A DNA stretch of 64,000 nucleotides from Prosthecodimorpha staleyi (GCF_018729455.1 NZ_JAHHZF010000002.1:1-64000), one strand, 5' to 3'; counted from the first letter of the stretch, positions 27,999 through 37,818 are shown. The notes: generated from the letters alone by a model not told the origin. Translations and numbers: made by a program.

Positions 27999-28166
27999 TC
28001 CGGCCGCGGCTTGCGACACTGGTCTGATTTGCGCGGCCGGGGTCGCTCCTGTATGGAGGAACGCTCGTTCCCGGGTCGGCGGCGCCCTATATGGGGTCAT
28101 GACTCCAGGAGCGCCGTCCCCCGTCCCTCCGCCCGGACGGCCTCAGAACCAGGCAGGCGCAAGACA

Positions 28167-30092
28167 TTGACCGCGGCCTCGAATACGCCTCTGCTCGACA
28201 CCATCCGCACGCCCGCTGACCTGCGCCGGCTTCCCGAGAGCCAGTTGCAGCAGGTCGCACAGGAAGTGCGCCAGGAAACCATCGACGCCGTCTCGGTGAC
28301 CGGCGGCCATCTCGGCGCCGGGCTCGGCGTGGTCGAACTGACCGTGGCGCTGCATCACGTTTTCGAGACCCCGCGCGACATCCTGATCTGGGATGTCGGC
28401 CACCAGTGTTACCCGCACAAGATCCTGACCGGCCGGCGCGACCGCATCCGCACCCTGCGCCAGCCGGGCGGCCTGTCCGGCTTCACCAAGCGCGAGGAGA
28501 GCCCCTACGATCCGTTCGGCGCGGCGCATTCCTCGACCTCGATCTCGGCCGCGCTCGGCTTCGCGGTCGGGCGCGACCTGAAGGGCGCCGACAACAATGT
28601 GGTGGCGGTGATCGGCGACGGCTCGATGTCGGCCGGCATGGCCTACGAGGCGATGAACAATGCCGGCGCGCTCGGCTCGCGCATGATCGTCGTGCTCAAC
28701 GACAACGACATGTCGATCGCCCCGCCGACCGGGGCGATGAGCGCCTATCTGGCGCGGCTGGTCTCGACCCGCACCTTCCTGACGCTGCGCGACATCGGCA
28801 AGGGCATCGTCCGCCACCTGCCGAAATTCGTCGAGGTCGGCGCCAAGCGGGCGGAGGAATTCGCCCGCGGCATGGTGATGGGCGGCACGCTGTTCGAGGA
28901 ACTTGGCTTCTACTATGTCGGCCCGATCGACGGGCACAATCTCGACCACCTGCTGCCGGTCCTGAAGAATGTCCGCGACGCGCAGAAGGGCCCGATCCTG
29001 GTCCATGTCGTCACCCAGAAGGGCAAGGGTTACGCCCCAGCCGAGGAGGCGGCGGACAAGTATCACGGTGTCAACAAGTTCGACGTGGTCACCGGCAAGC
29101 AGGCCAAGCCGAAGGCCAATGCACCGAGCTATACGCGCGTCTTCGGCGAGAGCCTGATCGCCGAGGGCCGCAAGGACGATCGCGTGGTCGGCATCACGGC
29201 CGCGATGCCGAACGGGACCGGTCTCGATCTCTTCGCCGAGGCCTTCCCGAAACGCGTGTTCGATGTCGGCATCGCCGAGCAGCATGCCGTCACCTTCGCA
29301 GCGGGCCTCGCCGCCGAGGGCTACAAGCCCTTCTGCGCGATCTATTCGACCTTCCTGCAGCGCGGCTACGACCAGGTCGTCCATGACGTGGCGATCCAGC
29401 GCCTTCCGGTGCGCTTCCCGATCGATCGGGCCGGGCTGGTCGGGGCCGACGGGCCGACCCATGCCGGCGCCTACGACCTCGCCTTCCTGGGCTGCCTGCC
29501 GCATTTCGTGATCATGGCCGCCGCCGACGAGGCCGAACTCGTCCACATGGTGGCGACCGCCGCCGCGATCGACGACGGCCCCTCGGCCTTCCGCTATCCG
29601 CGCGGCGAAGGCGTCGGCGTCGAGATGCCGGCGGAGGGCGTGCCGCTCGAAATCGGGCGCGGGCGCATCCTGCGCGAGGGCTCGACGGTCGCCATCCTGT
29701 CGCTCGGTACCCGGCTGAAGGCCGCCCTGGAGGCCGCCGAGACGCTCGACGGCTTCGGCCTGTCGACGACCGTTGCGGACGCCCGCTTCATGAAGCCGCT
29801 CGACCGCGACCTGTTGCGCCGGCTGGCCCGCGAGCACGCCGTGCTGGTCACGGTCGAGGAGGGCTCGATCGGCGGCTTCGGCAGCCATGTGCTGCAGGCG
29901 CTGGCCGAGGAAGGCCTGCTCGACGGCGGGCTCAAGGTGCGTCCGATGATGCTGCCCGACAGTTTCCTTGACCATGACAGCCCGGAGCGCATGTATGCCG
30001 CTGCCGGGCTCGACGCGCCCGGTATTGTCACGCGCGTCTTCGAGGCGCTCGGCCGGGACACGGCGGGCGTGGAAGCCATGCGCAGGGCCTAG
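28167..30092 (+). CDS. dxs: 1-Deoxy-D-xylulose-5-phosphate synthase
   Basis: 641 residues. DXS condenses pyruvate and glyceraldehyde 3-phosphate with TPP, the first step of the MEP isoprenoid pathway; it also feeds thiamine and PLP synthesis. Motifs: [30 protein letters not shown], the TPP/Mg site [31 protein letters not shown], and the transketolase C-terminal [21 protein letters not shown] at 28167 is chosen because it gives the standard family N-terminus ([18 protein letters not shown]). An in-frame ATG near 28053 would add an atypical basic extension, so the start is less certain than the identity. Confidence 0.95.
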   Translation: MTAASNTPLLDTIRTPADLRRLPESQLQQVAQEVRQETIDAVSVTGGHLGAGLGVVELTVALHHVFETPRDILIWDVGHQCYPHKILTGRRDRIRTLRQPGGLSGFTKREESPYDPFGAAHSSTSISAALGFAVGRDLKGADNNVVAVIGDGSMSAGMAYEAMNNAGALGSRMIVVLNDNDMSIAPPTGAMSAYLARLVSTRTFLTLRDIGKGIVRHLPKFVEVGAKRAEEFARGMVMGGTLFEELGFYYVGPIDGHNLDHLLPVLKNVRDAQKGPILVHVVTQKGKGYAPAEEAADKYHGVNKFDVVTGKQAKPKANAPSYTRVFGESLIAEGRKDDRVVGITAAMPNGTGLDLFAEAFPKRVFDVGIAEQHAVTFAAGLAAEGYKPFCAIYSTFLQRGYDQVVHDVAIQRLPVRFPIDRAGLVGADGPTHAGAYDLAFLGCLPHFVIMAAADEAELVHMVATAAAIDDGPSAFRYPRGEGVGVEMPAEGVPLEIGRGRILREGSTVAILSLGTRLKAALEAAETLDGFGLSTTVADARFMKPLDRDLLRRLAREHAVLVTVEEGSIGGFGSHVLQALAEEGLLDGGLKVRPMMLPDSFLDHDSPERMYAAAGLDAPGIVTRVFEALGRDTAGVEAMRRA

Positions 30093-30133
30093 CACCATCG
30101 GTGCCGCCCGCACGACCGGATCGGGAATTTGCC

Positions 30134-30748
30134 ATGTCGATCAGAACCATCCGCGTGGCGCTCTGGGGCGCCGTCGTCGTTGCCGCCCTCGGACTGGGCG
30201 GCCTCTTCGCTTGGCAGAGCCTCAAGCCGCGCGTCAGCGACCTGGGCGACCTGATCGCCCCGACCGATACGGTCGGTGGCCCCTTCACGCTCAAGGACCA
30301 GAACGGCCGCGTGGTGACGCGCGACGACCTGAAGGGCAAGCCTTCGGCGATGTTCTTCGGCTACACCTTCTGCCCGGATGTCTGCCCGACGACGCTGACC
30401 GAGGCGACGCTGTGGCTGAAGACGCTCGGTCCGGACGCAGACCGGCTGCAGGTGGTCTTCGTCAGCGTCGATCCCGAGCGCGACACCTCCGAAAAGCTCA
30501 AGGAGTATCTGGAGGCCTTCGATCCGCGCATCCGCGGCCTCACCGGCACGCCCGAGCAGGTCGCCGAGATCGTCAAGGCTTACCGGGTCTATGCCCGCCG
30601 GGTCCCCGCCGGGCAGACCTATCTGATGGACCATACCGCGACCGTCTACCTGATGAACGCGCAGCAGCGCTTCGTCGGCGCGATCAACTACCAGGAGGCG
30701 ACCGACAAGGCGCTCTCCAAGCTGCGTCAGCTGCTGGCGCGTAGTTGA
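30134..30748 (+). CDS. SCO1/SenC-type copper/thiol-redox assembly protein
   Basis: 204 residues. An N-terminal membrane anchor (VALWGAVVVAALGLGGLFAW) is followed by a periplasmic thioredoxin fold with the copper-binding CPDVCP (in FFGYTFCPDVCPTTL) and the distal His in LMDHTATVYL. SCO proteins help build the CuA centre of cytochrome c oxidase. SVDPERDT is a family signature. ATG 30134 follows TCGGGAATTTGCC. It lies 41 bases after dxs on the same strand; it is not usually a dxs partner. Confidence 0.92.
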   Translation: MSIRTIRVALWGAVVVAALGLGGLFAWQSLKPRVSDLGDLIAPTDTVGGPFTLKDQNGRVVTRDDLKGKPSAMFFGYTFCPDVCPTTLTEATLWLKTLGPDADRLQVVFVSVDPERDTSEKLKEYLEAFDPRIRGLTGTPEQVAEIVKAYRVYARRVPAGQTYLMDHTATVYLMNAQQRFVGAINYQEATDKALSKLRQLLARS

Positions 30749-30810
30749 CCGCATCACCCATGCGGACCGTCCTGCTTTCCGCCGGATGCTTTCGGCGCTA
30801 TCATCCGGCC

Positions 30811-30954
30811 ATGTCATCGAACGACCTCAAGGTTGCCCTGATAGCGACGCCGCTGCTCGTGGCAGCCCTCGGCGCGAGCCTCTGGCTATGGGCGCGCTGG
30901 GGCCTGGGCGTCTATTTCGATGCCGCCATGGGCGCGCTGGCGGGTTGTTTCTGA
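30811..30954 (+). CDS. Small single-pass membrane protein, 47 residues
   Basis: Starts MSSNDLKVALIATPLL; one hydrophobic helix covers most of its length (VALIATPLLVAALGASLWLW) and it ends AMGALAGCF. The stop codon abuts the GTG of tlyA (TGAGTG), so translation of the two is probably linked. No function is known. The tight spacing and sensible signal-anchor shape support it as a real gene, although its ribosome site is weak. Confidence 0.6.
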   Translation: MSSNDLKVALIATPLLVAALGASLWLWARWGLGVYFDAAMGALAGCF

Positions 30955-31761
30955 GTGCGGGACACGAGCTCCGAAATCGCCGGCACCGGACCGGGCGGCC
31001 CCGATCGCATCCGCCTCGATCAGCTACTGGTCGCGCGCGGCTTCTACGCGACCCGGGCGCGGGCGCGCGACGCCATCCAGCGCGGCGTGGTCGCGGTCGC
31101 CGGGACGGTTGAAACCAAGCCCGGAGCCCTGGTGCCCGGCAATGCGCCGATCGTCGCCGCCGATCCCGCCGCCCGCTATGTCTCGCGCGGCGCCCTGAAG
31201 CTGATCGCTGCGCTCGACACCTTCGGGCTCTCTCCCGCCGGCCGGGCCTGCCTCGACATCGGCGCCTCGACCGGCGGCTTCACCCAGGTGCTGCTCGAAC
31301 GCGGCGCACGGTCCGTGACGGCGATCGATGTCGGCCACGGCCAGCTCGACCGGACGCTCGCCGCGGATCCGCGCGTCGGCGCCGTCGAGGGCCTCAATGC
31401 CCGCGACCTGACGCTGGTCGACGTGCCCGAGCCGCCGGAATTCGTCACCGCCGACGTGAGCTTCATCTCGCTCACCCTGGCCCTGCCGCCGGCCCTCGCC
31501 CTCGCCCGTCCCGGTGCGGTGCTGGTGGCGCTGATCAAGCCGCAATTCGAGGTCGGTCGCGAGGGGCTCGGCAAGGGCGGCATCGTGCGCGACGCCGATG
31601 CGGCCGAGGCGGCCGCCTGCGGCATCGAGACCTTCCTCGAGACGCAGGGCTGGCGCCTGATCGGCCGCATCGCCTCGCCGATCGAGGGCGGCGACGGCAA
31701 TCGCGAATATCTCGTCGCCGCCGAGAAGCCCGATACGCTCAGAAGGTCCGCTCCGCTCTGA
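30955..31761 (+). CDS. tlyA: TlyA family rRNA (cytidine-2'-O)-methyltransferase
   Basis: 268 residues. An N-terminal S4 RNA-binding domain (IRLDQLLVARGFYATRARARD) precedes a Rossmann methyltransferase domain with the SAM motif CLDIGASTGGFTQVLLERGA and the later VTADVSFISLTLALP and LIKPQFEVGREGLGKGGIV. TlyA methylates 2'-OH of cytidines in 16S/23S rRNA in mycobacteria; the alphaproteobacterial role is inferred from homology. GTG start directly after the small membrane gene. Its 3' end overlaps the convergent porin gene by 23 bases. Confidence 0.93.
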   Translation: MRDTSSEIAGTGPGGPDRIRLDQLLVARGFYATRARARDAIQRGVVAVAGTVETKPGALVPGNAPIVAADPAARYVSRGALKLIAALDTFGLSPAGRACLDIGASTGGFTQVLLERGARSVTAIDVGHGQLDRTLAADPRVGAVEGLNARDLTLVDVPEPPEFVTADVSFISLTLALPPALALARPGAVLVALIKPQFEVGREGLGKGGIVRDADAAEAAACGIETFLETQGWRLIGRIASPIEGGDGNREYLVAAEKPDTLRRSAPL

Positions 31762-33127
31762 CGGTCGCGGTGATCGATTGAGCGTCGCGCAGCCGGCGGC
31801 GCCAGGGATTGTATTCGCCCGGCCCGGGCCTGCCGCTGAAGGCGTCTCGGGTCGCCGTCGTGAAGTCGACCCGCCGCCATTCGAGGGCCGCGCCCAGCAT
31901 GAAGCCCGGCAGCGGCCGCCAGAGGAGGTCGCCGCCGAGGTCGGTCAGCGCGAAGTCGCGCGCCCGGTAGCCGTTCACCAGAATATGCCCGCCGGTCACG
32001 GCGAGTTCCCAATGCGGCGAGAAGACGTGACGGTAGCCGGCGGCGATCGACAGCGCCTTGGTCGGCTTCAGGGCTCCGTCGGGCACCTCGTTCAATCGGC
32101 CGGACCAGCCGAACAGCGCATCGGCGCCGAAATTGCCGAGGGCATCGAGGCTCGCCGCCGCATAGGCCGTCGCCCCGCTCGTGCGCACCACCTGGAGGCT
32201 GGCGCGATCGCCCTCGCCGAGCATCGGCAGGTTGACGGTCGCCCCCGCCCCGGTGGCGCTGCCCCAACCGATCGTCGTGCCCGGAGGCGAGAAGCCGAGA
32301 TAGCTGCGGTGCCGGTCGTTCTCCAGTCGGTGCAGGGCGGACATGACCTGCACCGAGCCCCAGCTCTCGGTGAGGACGGCCGAGAAGACCAGATCGGGCC
32401 AGTCGGGATCGGTGCCGACGAGGCCGTCGCGCGCCCGGGTGCGCAGCGCATTCGGCATGTCGGCCAGGATCAGTTCGTCGAAGATGCCGATGCCGTTGCG
32501 GCCTCGGTAGCCCGAGGCGGCCCATTCCAGGCTGGCGGTGACGGCGAGCGAGCCCTCGATCTTGCGCGTGATGGCCAGAAGATCGACCTTCGCGTCCGGC
32601 CAGGGCCGGTTCGTGGTCGGATTGAGCGCATACCAGCGGTCGCTGGTGCCGATATAGTCGAAGAAGGATTGCCGTCGCCCGACCGTGAACATGCCGATTT
32701 CGATATAGGCCGCATCGAGATAGACCGCCGGCACGTCGCCGCCCGTGCCGCCGGACGCGCGCTCGACGGCCAGCGAGGTCACCGTCCGCAGCGTGCCGAA
32801 TTCGCTCGCCGAGCGCAGGTCGATGTCGAGACCGGCCCGCGCCGTCAGCGCGAAACGGCCGGGCGGCGGACCGGTGCCCTCGATCCGCCAGAGCCGCTCC
32901 TCGGGTCCGGAACGCGCGGTCAGGACGCGGCCGCCTGTGTGACCTTGCGCGTCGAGCCGGGCGGTGCCGACCACGGCGAGGCAGCTTTCGGTCGACGGCA
33001 GGGACACGAAGGCGGGTCCCAGGGCGGCACAGTCGAGCGGCGTCGCCTTGCCGTCGCCGGCCCGGGTCGGCCCGGCGACGAGAAGGGCGACCAATAGCGC
33101 GGCGGCGGATACGCGACAGAAGCCCAT
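31739..33127 (-). CDS. Porin_2-type outer membrane porin
   Basis: 462 residues. A signal peptide (MGFCRVSAAALLVALLVAGPTRAG) and a C-terminal Phe (RAERTF) mark a beta-barrel outer membrane protein. The start of the mature part, DCAALGPAFVSLPSTESC followed by LAVVGTARLD, is a diverged form of the Brucella/rhizobial Porin_2 beginning (CxxYGxGFxYIPGTxTCLxIGG). Alternating aromatic and polar residues continue to the end. It should form a trimeric diffusion pore. The family assignment rests on this pattern and is moderately secure. Confidence 0.75.
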   Translation of the reverse strand: MGFCRVSAAALLVALLVAGPTRAGDGKATPLDCAALGPAFVSLPSTESCLAVVGTARLDAQGHTGGRVLTARSGPEERLWRIEGTGPPPGRFALTARAGLDIDLRSASEFGTLRTVTSLAVERASGGTGGDVPAVYLDAAYIEIGMFTVGRRQSFFDYIGTSDRWYALNPTTNRPWPDAKVDLLAITRKIEGSLAVTASLEWAASGYRGRNGIGIFDELILADMPNALRTRARDGLVGTDPDWPDLVFSAVLTESWGSVQVMSALHRLENDRHRSYLGFSPPGTTIGWGSATGAGATVNLPMLGEGDRASLQVVRTSGATAYAAASLDALGNFGADALFGWSGRLNEVPDGALKPTKALSIAAGYRHVFSPHWELAVTGGHILVNGYRARDFALTDLGGDLLWRPLPGFMLGAALEWRRVDFTTATRDAFSGRPGPGEYNPWRRRLRDAQSITATVRAERTF

Positions 33128-33232
33128 GACTGGCCCATCCCCCGCCGGCCGGACATGGGCGACGGTGTCGGAACGATACTCAGCCGGAGCAGGCGTCGAC
33201 AACCCCTGATTTCAGAGCGATTGCAATCCGCG

Positions 33233-33535
33233 TCATCCCAGGACCGCGCGGAACAGGACCACCGCGGCCGCGCCGACCGCGACCGTGCCGATCAGCGGCA
33301 GCCGCAGGGCCGCCAGGGCCGTCACGATCGCCGCCAGGGTTTCGGCCGGCCCGGTCGCCAGGGCCATCGGGGCGATCACCGCGGTCAGGACGGCGAGCGG
33401 GATGGCGTCGAAGGCCGCCTTGAGCCGTGGCCCGAGCATCAGGCGGTCGGCGATCAAGACACCGCCGATGCGGGTTGCATAGGTGACGGCCACCATGGCC
33501 AGGATGGCGGCAAGGGTCTGCCCTTCGACGATCAC
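33233..33535 (-). CDS. azlD: AzlD family branched-chain amino acid export subunit
   Basis: 100 residues with about four hydrophobic helices (TLAAILAMVAVTYATRIGG; AIPLAVLTAVIAPMALA; AIVTALAALRLPLIGTVAVG). AzlD partners AzlC in exporting branched-chain amino acids or related compounds. GTG start with GGAGGT 7 bases upstream; the start overlaps the azlC stop in GTGA, so the two are translationally coupled. Length and helix number are normal. Confidence 0.9.
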   Translation of the reverse strand: MIVEGQTLAAILAMVAVTYATRIGGVLIADRLMLGPRLKAAFDAIPLAVLTAVIAPMALATGPAETLAAIVTALAALRLPLIGTVAVGAAAVVLFRAVLG

Positions 33536-34269
33536 GGGCGCACCTCCGTTGCACCGGCTTGTGCCGGATTGCCGACCGGCGCCGGTGCGGCGGGCGCGAG
33601 CAGGACGGCAGCGGCGATCCCGGCAGACGCGCCGGAGACGACATGCCAGGGGCTGCCAACGGCGAGATGGGCGAGGGCCGCCGCCGCCGCGCTGGCGGCG
33701 ATCACGGCGCCGGCCCGCGGCGCGGCACGGAAGCCGGCGACCAGGCCGATGAACAGGGCCGTGAAGGCGAAATCCGCCCCGATCCGCTTCGGGTCGCCGA
33801 GAAACGACCCCGCCAGGGCGCCCAGTGTCGTGAACAGGACCCAGTTCACCCAGAAGGGCACCGCCATGCCGATCCAATAGGCCGGCGTCAGCGGCCGTTC
33901 GCGCGCGCGCCGTTCGGCCAGCGCCCAGTTCTCGTCGGCCATCACGCCGATGCCGATGAAGCGCACGAGACGCGGGAAGCCGGCAATCTTCGGGGCCAGC
34001 GAGGCGCCCATCAGGAGATGGCGGGCATTGATCAGGCCGGTCGAGAAGGCGACGGCGCCGATCGGGACCGGGGCGGCCCAGAGATCGAGCACGGCGAACT
34101 GCGCGCCGCCGGCGAAGACCAGGGCCGACATCAGCGCCACCTCGGCCGGATGCAGGCCCCGGCCGACCGCCAGCGCCCCGAACAGGAGCCCGATCGGAAC
34201 GGCGGCGAGGAGCGGCGGCAGAATATCGCGGAGACCTGCGCGGGCCTCGGCAAGGGTGTCGGCGGTCAT
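33532..34269 (-). CDS. azlC: AzlC family branched-chain amino acid export protein
   Basis: 245 residues. The AzlC signature is clear: LLAAVPIGLLFGALAVGRGL, ALVFAGGAQFAVLDLW and STGLINARHLLMGASLAP. Multiple membrane helices are predicted. It forms the larger subunit of the AzlCD exporter. It lies 26 bases downstream of an AraC-type regulator gene on the same strand and is coupled to azlD, giving a likely regulator-azlC-azlD operon. Confidence 0.93.
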   Translation of the reverse strand: MTADTLAEARAGLRDILPPLLAAVPIGLLFGALAVGRGLHPAEVALMSALVFAGGAQFAVLDLWAAPVPIGAVAFSTGLINARHLLMGASLAPKIAGFPRLVRFIGIGVMADENWALAERRARERPLTPAYWIGMAVPFWVNWVLFTTLGALAGSFLGDPKRIGADFAFTALFIGLVAGFRAAPRAGAVIAASAAAAALAHLAVGSPWHVVSGASAGIAAAVLLAPAAPAPVGNPAQAGATEVRP

Positions 34270-34295
34270 GGCGGAACTCGTTCGAAAGGCCGGTC

Positions 34296-35153
34296 TCAGG
34301 CCTGGAAGGCGGTGCGATAGGCACCCGGGGTGACGCCCATCCGCGCCTTGAAGGCGCGCGTCAGATGGGCCTGGTCCGCGAAGCCGGTGGCGGCGGCGAC
34401 CTCGGCCGGCCGCTCGCCGCCGCGCAGCCGATCGCGCGCCGCCGCAACGCGGCGATCGACCAGATAGGCATGCGGGGTCAGGCCGGTCTCGCGCCGGAAG
34501 GCGCGGATCAGCCGGTGCGGCGTCAGGCCGGCAATGGCCGCAAGATCCGTAAGGCAGTGCTCGGCGGCCGGGTCGGCTTCCAGCCGCGCCCGCACCCGGG
34601 CGACCGGGCCGGGCTCGCGGCCGAGCACCGCGACCGGGATGTCGGCATGGCGCGCCAGGCAGCGGGCGAGCGCGCGCGTCATCAGTTCCTCGGCGCCGAA
34701 CGGGTCGGCGCCGGCCTGCAGCCGGCGATGCGCCTCGGCATAGAGCGCCGCGCCCTCGGGATCGCGCACGGCGGCCTGCGGGAAGCACGGCGTGCCGCGG
34801 TCCCGTCCGCCGGCCAGATCGGCGGCGAGGCGGCGCAGGGTCGGGATTGAGGGATAGATCATGCGGTAGCTGTAGCCCTCGGCGAGCGGGGCGCCGTCAT
34901 GGACGACTTCCGGATCGTTGAAGGCGAATTCGCCCGGCCCGGCATAGTGGCGGATGCCGCGGGCGGTCCAGGTTTCGCAGCCGGCCTCGATCGCCCCGAT
35001 CGCGTAGGTCTCGTGGCGATGCGGCACATAGGCATGGGTCGTGAAGGTCGCGGTCATGCATTCGAGCGCGTCGAACCGGCCCGCGACAAAGAAGCGGGCG
35101 CTTTCCGCACCGTCGAGGTCGCCGAGGGCCCGGCTTTGATTGATCGCATCCAT
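34296..35153 (-). CDS. AraC family transcriptional regulator
   Basis: 285 residues. A cupin-type effector-binding N-terminal domain (THAYVPHRHETYAIGAIEAG and HYAGPGEFAFNDPEVVHDG) precedes two helix-turn-helix segments near the C-terminus (TDLAAIAGLTPHRLIRAFRR; VAAATGFADQAHLTRAFK), ending GVTPGAYR. This layout is common for regulators encoded before azlCD, so it probably controls that exporter in response to a small ligand. The gene diverges from the RNA methyltransferase gene. Confidence 0.92.
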   Translation of the reverse strand: MDAINQSRALGDLDGAESARFFVAGRFDALECMTATFTTHAYVPHRHETYAIGAIEAGCETWTARGIRHYAGPGEFAFNDPEVVHDGAPLAEGYSYRMIYPSIPTLRRLAADLAGGRDRGTPCFPQAAVRDPEGAALYAEAHRRLQAGADPFGAEELMTRALARCLARHADIPVAVLGREPGPVARVRARLEADPAAEHCLTDLAAIAGLTPHRLIRAFRRETGLTPHAYLVDRRVAAARDRLRGGERPAEVAAATGFADQAHLTRAFKARMGVTPGAYRTAFQA

Positions 35154-35309
35154 GGCCGGAAAGGTAGCGCTTCGGGCGACGGCGTCTTGAAGAAAATTGC
35201 GCGCCGGTCCACTTGGAGGTCCGGCCTGCCGGTCGACCGCGAGGTCCGGCCGGAACGGCCGGGCACGGGCGGCCTTCTTGGCGGTCCGGCCACCAGCGAG
35301 GACAGGGTT

Positions 35310-36554
35310 TTGCACGCACAGGACGGCATCGAAACGGTCACGGTCGCGGAGATCGGCCACAAGGGCGACGGCGTCGCCGACAGCAAGGCCGGACGCATCT
35401 TCGTGCCGATGTCGCTGCCGGGCGAGGTGGTGCGGATCGAACAGGCCGGCGAGCGGGCGCGCGTGATCGAGATCGTCACGCCGAGCCCGGACCGGGTGAC
35501 GCCGCCCTGCCCGCATTTCGGCCTGTGCGGCGGCTGCAGCCTGCAGCACTGGGCCGAACCCGCCTATCTCGAATTCAAGCGCCAGACGGTCGCCGCCGCC
35601 TTCGCCGATCGCGGCATCGAGGCGACCGTGCTGCCGACCGTGGCGGTCGCGCCGCGCAGCCGCCGCCGCGCGGTGATCGCCGTGCAGCGCGGCCCGGACG
35701 GGCGCTTCGCTGTCGGCTTCCGCGAGCGCCTGTCGCACACCGTGGCGCCGGCGGCCGGCTGTCTGGTGGTCACCCCGGCCATCGTCGACGCCATGCCGAA
35801 GCTGATCCGGATCGCCGACATGCTGTCCGTCCCCGCCAAGGGGGCGATCTTCACGGTGATCGACACGGAGACCGGCCTCGACGTGGCGGTCGCCGAGGCG
35901 CGCCTGCCGGCGGCCCGCCGCCAGGACGTGATCACCGCGGTGCTGTCGCTCGGCTTCGCGCGCTTCTCGATCGACGGGGAGACGCTGGTCGAGGCCCGCC
36001 CGCCGCAGATGCGCTTCGGCGGCGTCGCGGTGGCGATCCCGGCCGGCGCCTTCGTGCAGGCGGTGGCGAGCGCCGAGGAGGCGCTGTCCAACCGGGTGGT
36101 CGAGGCGGTCGGCAAGGCCAAGCGGGTCGCCGATCTCTTCGCCGGCTCGGGCACCTTCACGCTGCGGCTGGCGCGGGGCGCCCATGTCCATGCCGTCGAA
36201 TCGGAAGCCCGCGCGCTCGACGCCCTGTCGCGCGCCGCGCGCCACGCCCAGGGCCTGAAGCCGATCTCGATCGAGACCCGCGATCTCTATCGCCGGCCGC
36301 TGATGGCCAAGGAACTGGCCAAATACGACGCGGTGGTGTTCGACCCGCCACGCGACGGCGCCGCCCCGCAGGCCAAGGAGCTGGCGAAATCCGCCGTCCC
36401 GATCATCGTCGCGGTCTCGTGCAATCCGGCCACGCTGGCCCGCGATGCGCGCTACCTGATCGATGCCGGCTGGCGGCTCGGGCCGGTCCAGCCGGTCGAC
36501 CAGTTCCTCTGGTCGCACCATGTCGAGGCGGTCGCGGTCCTGACCAAGGGCTGA
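35310..36554 (+). CDS. TRAM-domain class I RNA m5U methyltransferase (RlmD/TrmA type)
   Basis: 414 residues from TTG 35310, chosen because the TRAM-like domain begins just after it (IETVTVAEIGHKGDG) and AGGACAGGG precedes it; the opposite-strand regulator blocks starts before 35154. The [4Fe-4S] motif CPHFGLCGGCSLQHW is visible. The methyltransferase domain has VADLFAGSGTFTLRLA (SAM), FDPPRDGAAPQ and the catalytic Cys in VSCNPATLARD. It methylates uridine C5 in rRNA or tRNA; which site is uncertain. Confidence 0.88.
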   Translation: MHAQDGIETVTVAEIGHKGDGVADSKAGRIFVPMSLPGEVVRIEQAGERARVIEIVTPSPDRVTPPCPHFGLCGGCSLQHWAEPAYLEFKRQTVAAAFADRGIEATVLPTVAVAPRSRRRAVIAVQRGPDGRFAVGFRERLSHTVAPAAGCLVVTPAIVDAMPKLIRIADMLSVPAKGAIFTVIDTETGLDVAVAEARLPAARRQDVITAVLSLGFARFSIDGETLVEARPPQMRFGGVAVAIPAGAFVQAVASAEEALSNRVVEAVGKAKRVADLFAGSGTFTLRLARGAHVHAVESEARALDALSRAARHAQGLKPISIETRDLYRRPLMAKELAKYDAVVFDPPRDGAAPQAKELAKSAVPIIVAVSCNPATLARDARYLIDAGWRLGPVQPVDQFLWSHHVEAVAVLTKG

Positions 36555-36647
36555 GCCGAGCGCGGCCAAACTCGCGGCCGATAAGCCGGAGCACGGCAGC
36601 CCCCGCCCCCGGGCCGCCGGGGTCGGGAGATCGGCACGTTGGGAGGC

Positions 36648-36995
36648 CTACGCGGTCAGGATCGCGTAGACCTTGCGCACAGGTTCGATCGTCTCCCAGG
36701 TGCCGCGGAAGCCGCGCGGGATGACGAAGCTCTGGCCGGCGGAGAATTCCTCCGCATGACCGGCGTCCGAAGTCAGGCGCAGGCGGCCGACCAGGATCAC
36801 GCAGAGCTCGTCCTCGGCATAGTCGACCGACCACTTGCCGGGCGCGGATTCCCATACGCCCGTATAGAAGCCGCGCGCATCGTCCTCGGTCGCCGGCCGC
36901 GTGCCGGTGACCGGCGCGCCGGACAGCACCTTGGCGGGATCGATCGGGTCGGCAACCCGGGCGAGCGGCGATGTGTCGATACGAACGATTCCCAT
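36648..36995 (-). CDS. Cupin domain protein (EutQ/Cupin_3-like)
   Basis: 115 residues of a single cupin barrel: WESAPGKWSVDYAEDELC, VILVGRLRLTSDAG and GQSFVIPRGFRGTWETIE. This matches the small ethanolamine/polyamine-associated cupins often found with putrescine genes. GAGGGAATC precedes the ATG. It begins 7 bases after the potI stop and is the last gene of the minus-strand putrescine operon. Possible roles are metabolite binding or isomerisation; unproven. Confidence 0.85.
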   Translation of the reverse strand: MGIVRIDTSPLARVADPIDPAKVLSGAPVTGTRPATEDDARGFYTGVWESAPGKWSVDYAEDELCVILVGRLRLTSDAGHAEEFSAGQSFVIPRGFRGTWETIEPVRKVYAILTA

Positions 36996-37002
36996 GATTC
37001 CC

Positions 37003-37818
37003 TCACCCCGCGGCCGCCAACCGTTCGGCCCGTTCACGTTCCGCCTCGCTGCGCCGGGTCAGGATCGAGGCGATGATCACCGCCACGGTGACCACGCCGA
37101 TCATGATGGTGCAGACGGCATTGATCTCCGGCTTAACACCGAGACGGACATCCGAATAGATCTTCATCGGCAGGGTCGTGGCGCCCGGACCGGTGTTGAA
37201 GCTGGCGATGACGAGGTCGTCGAGCGACAGCGTGAAGGCCAGCATCCAGCCCGACACCACCGCCGGCAGGATGATCGGCAGGGTGATCCGGAAGAAGACC
37301 CCGACCGGCCGGCAGCCGAGATCCATGGCCGCCTCCTCGAGGCTGTGGTCGAAGGTGACCAGCCGCGACTGCACCACCACGGCGACGAAGCACATCGTGA
37401 AGGTGACGTGCGCGAGCATGATGGTCCAGAAGCCGCGGTCGAAGTCGACGGCGACGAACAGCAGCAGGAAGGACAGGCCGAGGATGATCTCCGGCATGAC
37501 CAGCGGCGCGAAGACCATGCCGGAGAACAGCATGCGGCCGGGGAAGCGGCCGAAGCGGGCGAGCACGATGGCGGCCAGCGTGCCGAGCACGGTCGCGCAG
37601 GATGCCGAGATCAGCGCGATGCGGATGGTCACCCAGGCGGCTTCCATCAGCTGCTCGTTCTCGAAGGCCGCCGCGTACCACTTGGTCGACCAGCCGACCC
37701 AGATGCCGACGCTGCGCCCCTCATTGAAGGAGTAGATCACCAGGATCAGGATCGGCAGGTACAGGAACGCGAAGCCGAGCGTCAGCGAGACCGCGTTGAA
37801 GAGCGAGAATTTCTTCAT
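37003..37818 (-). CDS. potI: Putrescine/spermidine ABC transporter permease PotI
   Basis: 271 residues with six predicted membrane helices. The cytoplasmic EAA loop (LEEAAMDLGCRPVGVFFRITLP) contacts the ATPase. Length and sequence fit PotI/PotC. Its ATG overlaps the potH stop (ATGA), so the two permeases are co-translated. The C-terminus is short and charged (RRSEAERERAERLAAAG). Confidence 0.93.
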   Translation of the reverse strand: MKKFSLFNAVSLTLGFAFLYLPILILVIYSFNEGRSVGIWVGWSTKWYAAAFENEQLMEAAWVTIRIALISASCATVLGTLAAIVLARFGRFPGRMLFSGMVFAPLVMPEIILGLSFLLLFVAVDFDRGFWTIMLAHVTFTMCFVAVVVQSRLVTFDHSLEEAAMDLGCRPVGVFFRITLPIILPAVVSGWMLAFTLSLDDLVIASFNTGPGATTLPMKIYSDVRLGVKPEINAVCTIMIGVVTVAVIIASILTRRSEAERERAERLAAAG

